A DNA stretch of 5,006 bases, from assembly GCA_014804085.1 (NCBI GenBank), contig JAAVAM010000052.1, forward strand, positions 46,391-51,396, read 5' to 3'. Positions within the stretch are counted from its first letter, which is position 1. Each line of letters begins with the position of its first letter. Source of the stretch: Treponema sp. GTDB taxonomy: Bacteria; Spirochaetota; Spirochaetia; Treponematales; Treponemataceae. The position numbers and the translations under genes are program-made. The notes below the pieces were generated by a model. The model saw only the letters and a program-made list of their open reading frames with translations, was not told where the DNA came from and ran no database searches. Shown in pieces: positions 4,711 to 5,006 of the stretch.

Positions 4711-5006
4711 CGGAATATATCGTCCCCCGCCTCGTCTGCTTCGGGATAGGCTTCGTCCTCCGTGAAGAAATCCGTTCCCTCCGGCTCGGACTCATACATT
4801 TCCGGCGTCTGGCTTTCTTCAAAGCCAGACGCCTGCGGTACTTCGTTTTCCGCAACGCCCCCGTCTCCATTGTTTTCGGCTGCGCCTTTTTTTCCGTCGG
4901 GAAGCAGGTGGACGGTGCGCACTCCGACTGCGGTCTCGCTCCTGCTCCTGCCGTCGCCCGTCGTCCAGCGGTTCTGCCGGAGATAGCCCTCGATGATGAC
5001 CTGCCG
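4707..5006 (-). CDS. ssb: SSB-like protein, C-terminal 99 residues (partial)
   Basis: The gene enters from the right edge, so the N-terminal part of the OB fold is missing. The visible start, RQVIIEGYLRQNRWTT then GDGRSRSETAVGVRTVHLLPDGKK, matches the last strands of bacterial SSB (V-x-V-E-G-x-L-x-x-x-x-W-x-D-x-x-G-x-x-R-x-x-x-x-V-x-x-x-x-x-L). A long acidic Glu/Gly/Pro-rich linker of about 55 residues follows, ending EADEAGDDIFR. Canonical SSBs end DDDIPF; here the acidic-hydrophobic element is kept but Pro is lost and Arg is added after Phe. It likely coats ssDNA during element replication or transfer. A GTG at 4922 is in frame but lies inside the fold, so it is not the start. A perfect 13-bp inverted repeat lies in the linker-coding part. 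Confidence 0.88.
   Translation of the reverse strand, partial: RQVIIEGYLRQNRWTTGDGRSRSETAVGVRTVHLLPDGKKGAAENNGDGGVAENEVPQASGFEESQTPEMYESEPEGTDFFTEDEAYPEADEAGDDIFR
4804..4833. repeat. Perfect 13-bp inverted repeat (hairpin) inside the SSB-like gene
   Basis: GGCGTCTGGCTTT (4804-4816) is perfectly complementary to AAAGCCAGACGCC (4821-4833), with a four-base loop. In the minus-strand mRNA this gives a very stable hairpin with a GAAG loop inside the coding region for the acidic linker (residues ...ASGFEESQ...). No T-run follows, so it is not an ordinary terminator. Possible roles are mRNA processing or pausing between the SSB-like gene and its downstream partners, or a folded ssDNA site on the element. 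Confidence 0.8.

Noticed and set aside
4334..4870. 178-codon minus-strand frame overlapping the membrane protein and the first SSB-like gene
   Set aside because: It is highly Arg-rich with no pattern and lies in a shifted frame across two better supported genes.

Overview
The window looks like part of a bacterial mobile element, most likely a large conjugative plasmid, an integrated conjugative element or a large phage. It has bacterial Shine-Dalgarno sites, the standard code, mid-range GC, short overlapping genes of mostly unknown function, two genes for single-stranded-DNA-binding (SSB-like) proteins and a large multidomain protein of the 'polyvalent protein' kind. There is no relaxase, integrase, capsid, rRNA or tRNA gene here, so neither the exact element type nor the host can be fixed from this window. 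A gut or rumen Spirochaete or Clostridium-like host is possible but only a guess.

Layout. Positions 1-2040 (+) hold one long reading frame that probably began before the window. Its clearest part is a phage MuF C-terminal-like domain, a predicted nuclease of the barnase/EndoU/colicin/RelE group. Two clear copies and one weaker copy of a small beta-rich module follow, separated by a helical region. Positions 2041-2238 form the convergent gap and contain two adjacent inverted repeats. Positions 2239-5006 (-) are a tightly packed gene string read right to left: an SSB-like protein cut by the window edge; a 90-residue two-helix membrane protein; a second SSB-like protein; a 72-residue small protein, possibly ribbon-helix-helix; two small proteins with degenerate W-x-NG/MORN-like repeats; a 76-base gap with a hairpin and a possible leader peptide; and a 283-residue coiled-coil protein with one C-terminal membrane anchor.

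The minus-strand genes from 5006 to 3167 overlap by ATGA or 11 bases, or abut as TGAATG, so they are almost certainly one translationally coupled operon. The 283-residue gene may belong to it too, because no promoter is evident in the 76-base gap. The best overall reading, which is inference, is an ssDNA-handling and establishment module: SSB-like proteins coat incoming or replicating single strands, small membrane proteins tether or protect, and the polyvalent protein provides a nuclease-type effector. The most unusual structures are a perfect 13-bp hairpin inside the first SSB-like gene, an altered SSB tip (DDIFR), a membrane-protein gene between two SSB-like genes, the internal repeats of the large protein, and a possible decayed duplicate of a gene start before the coiled-coil gene.
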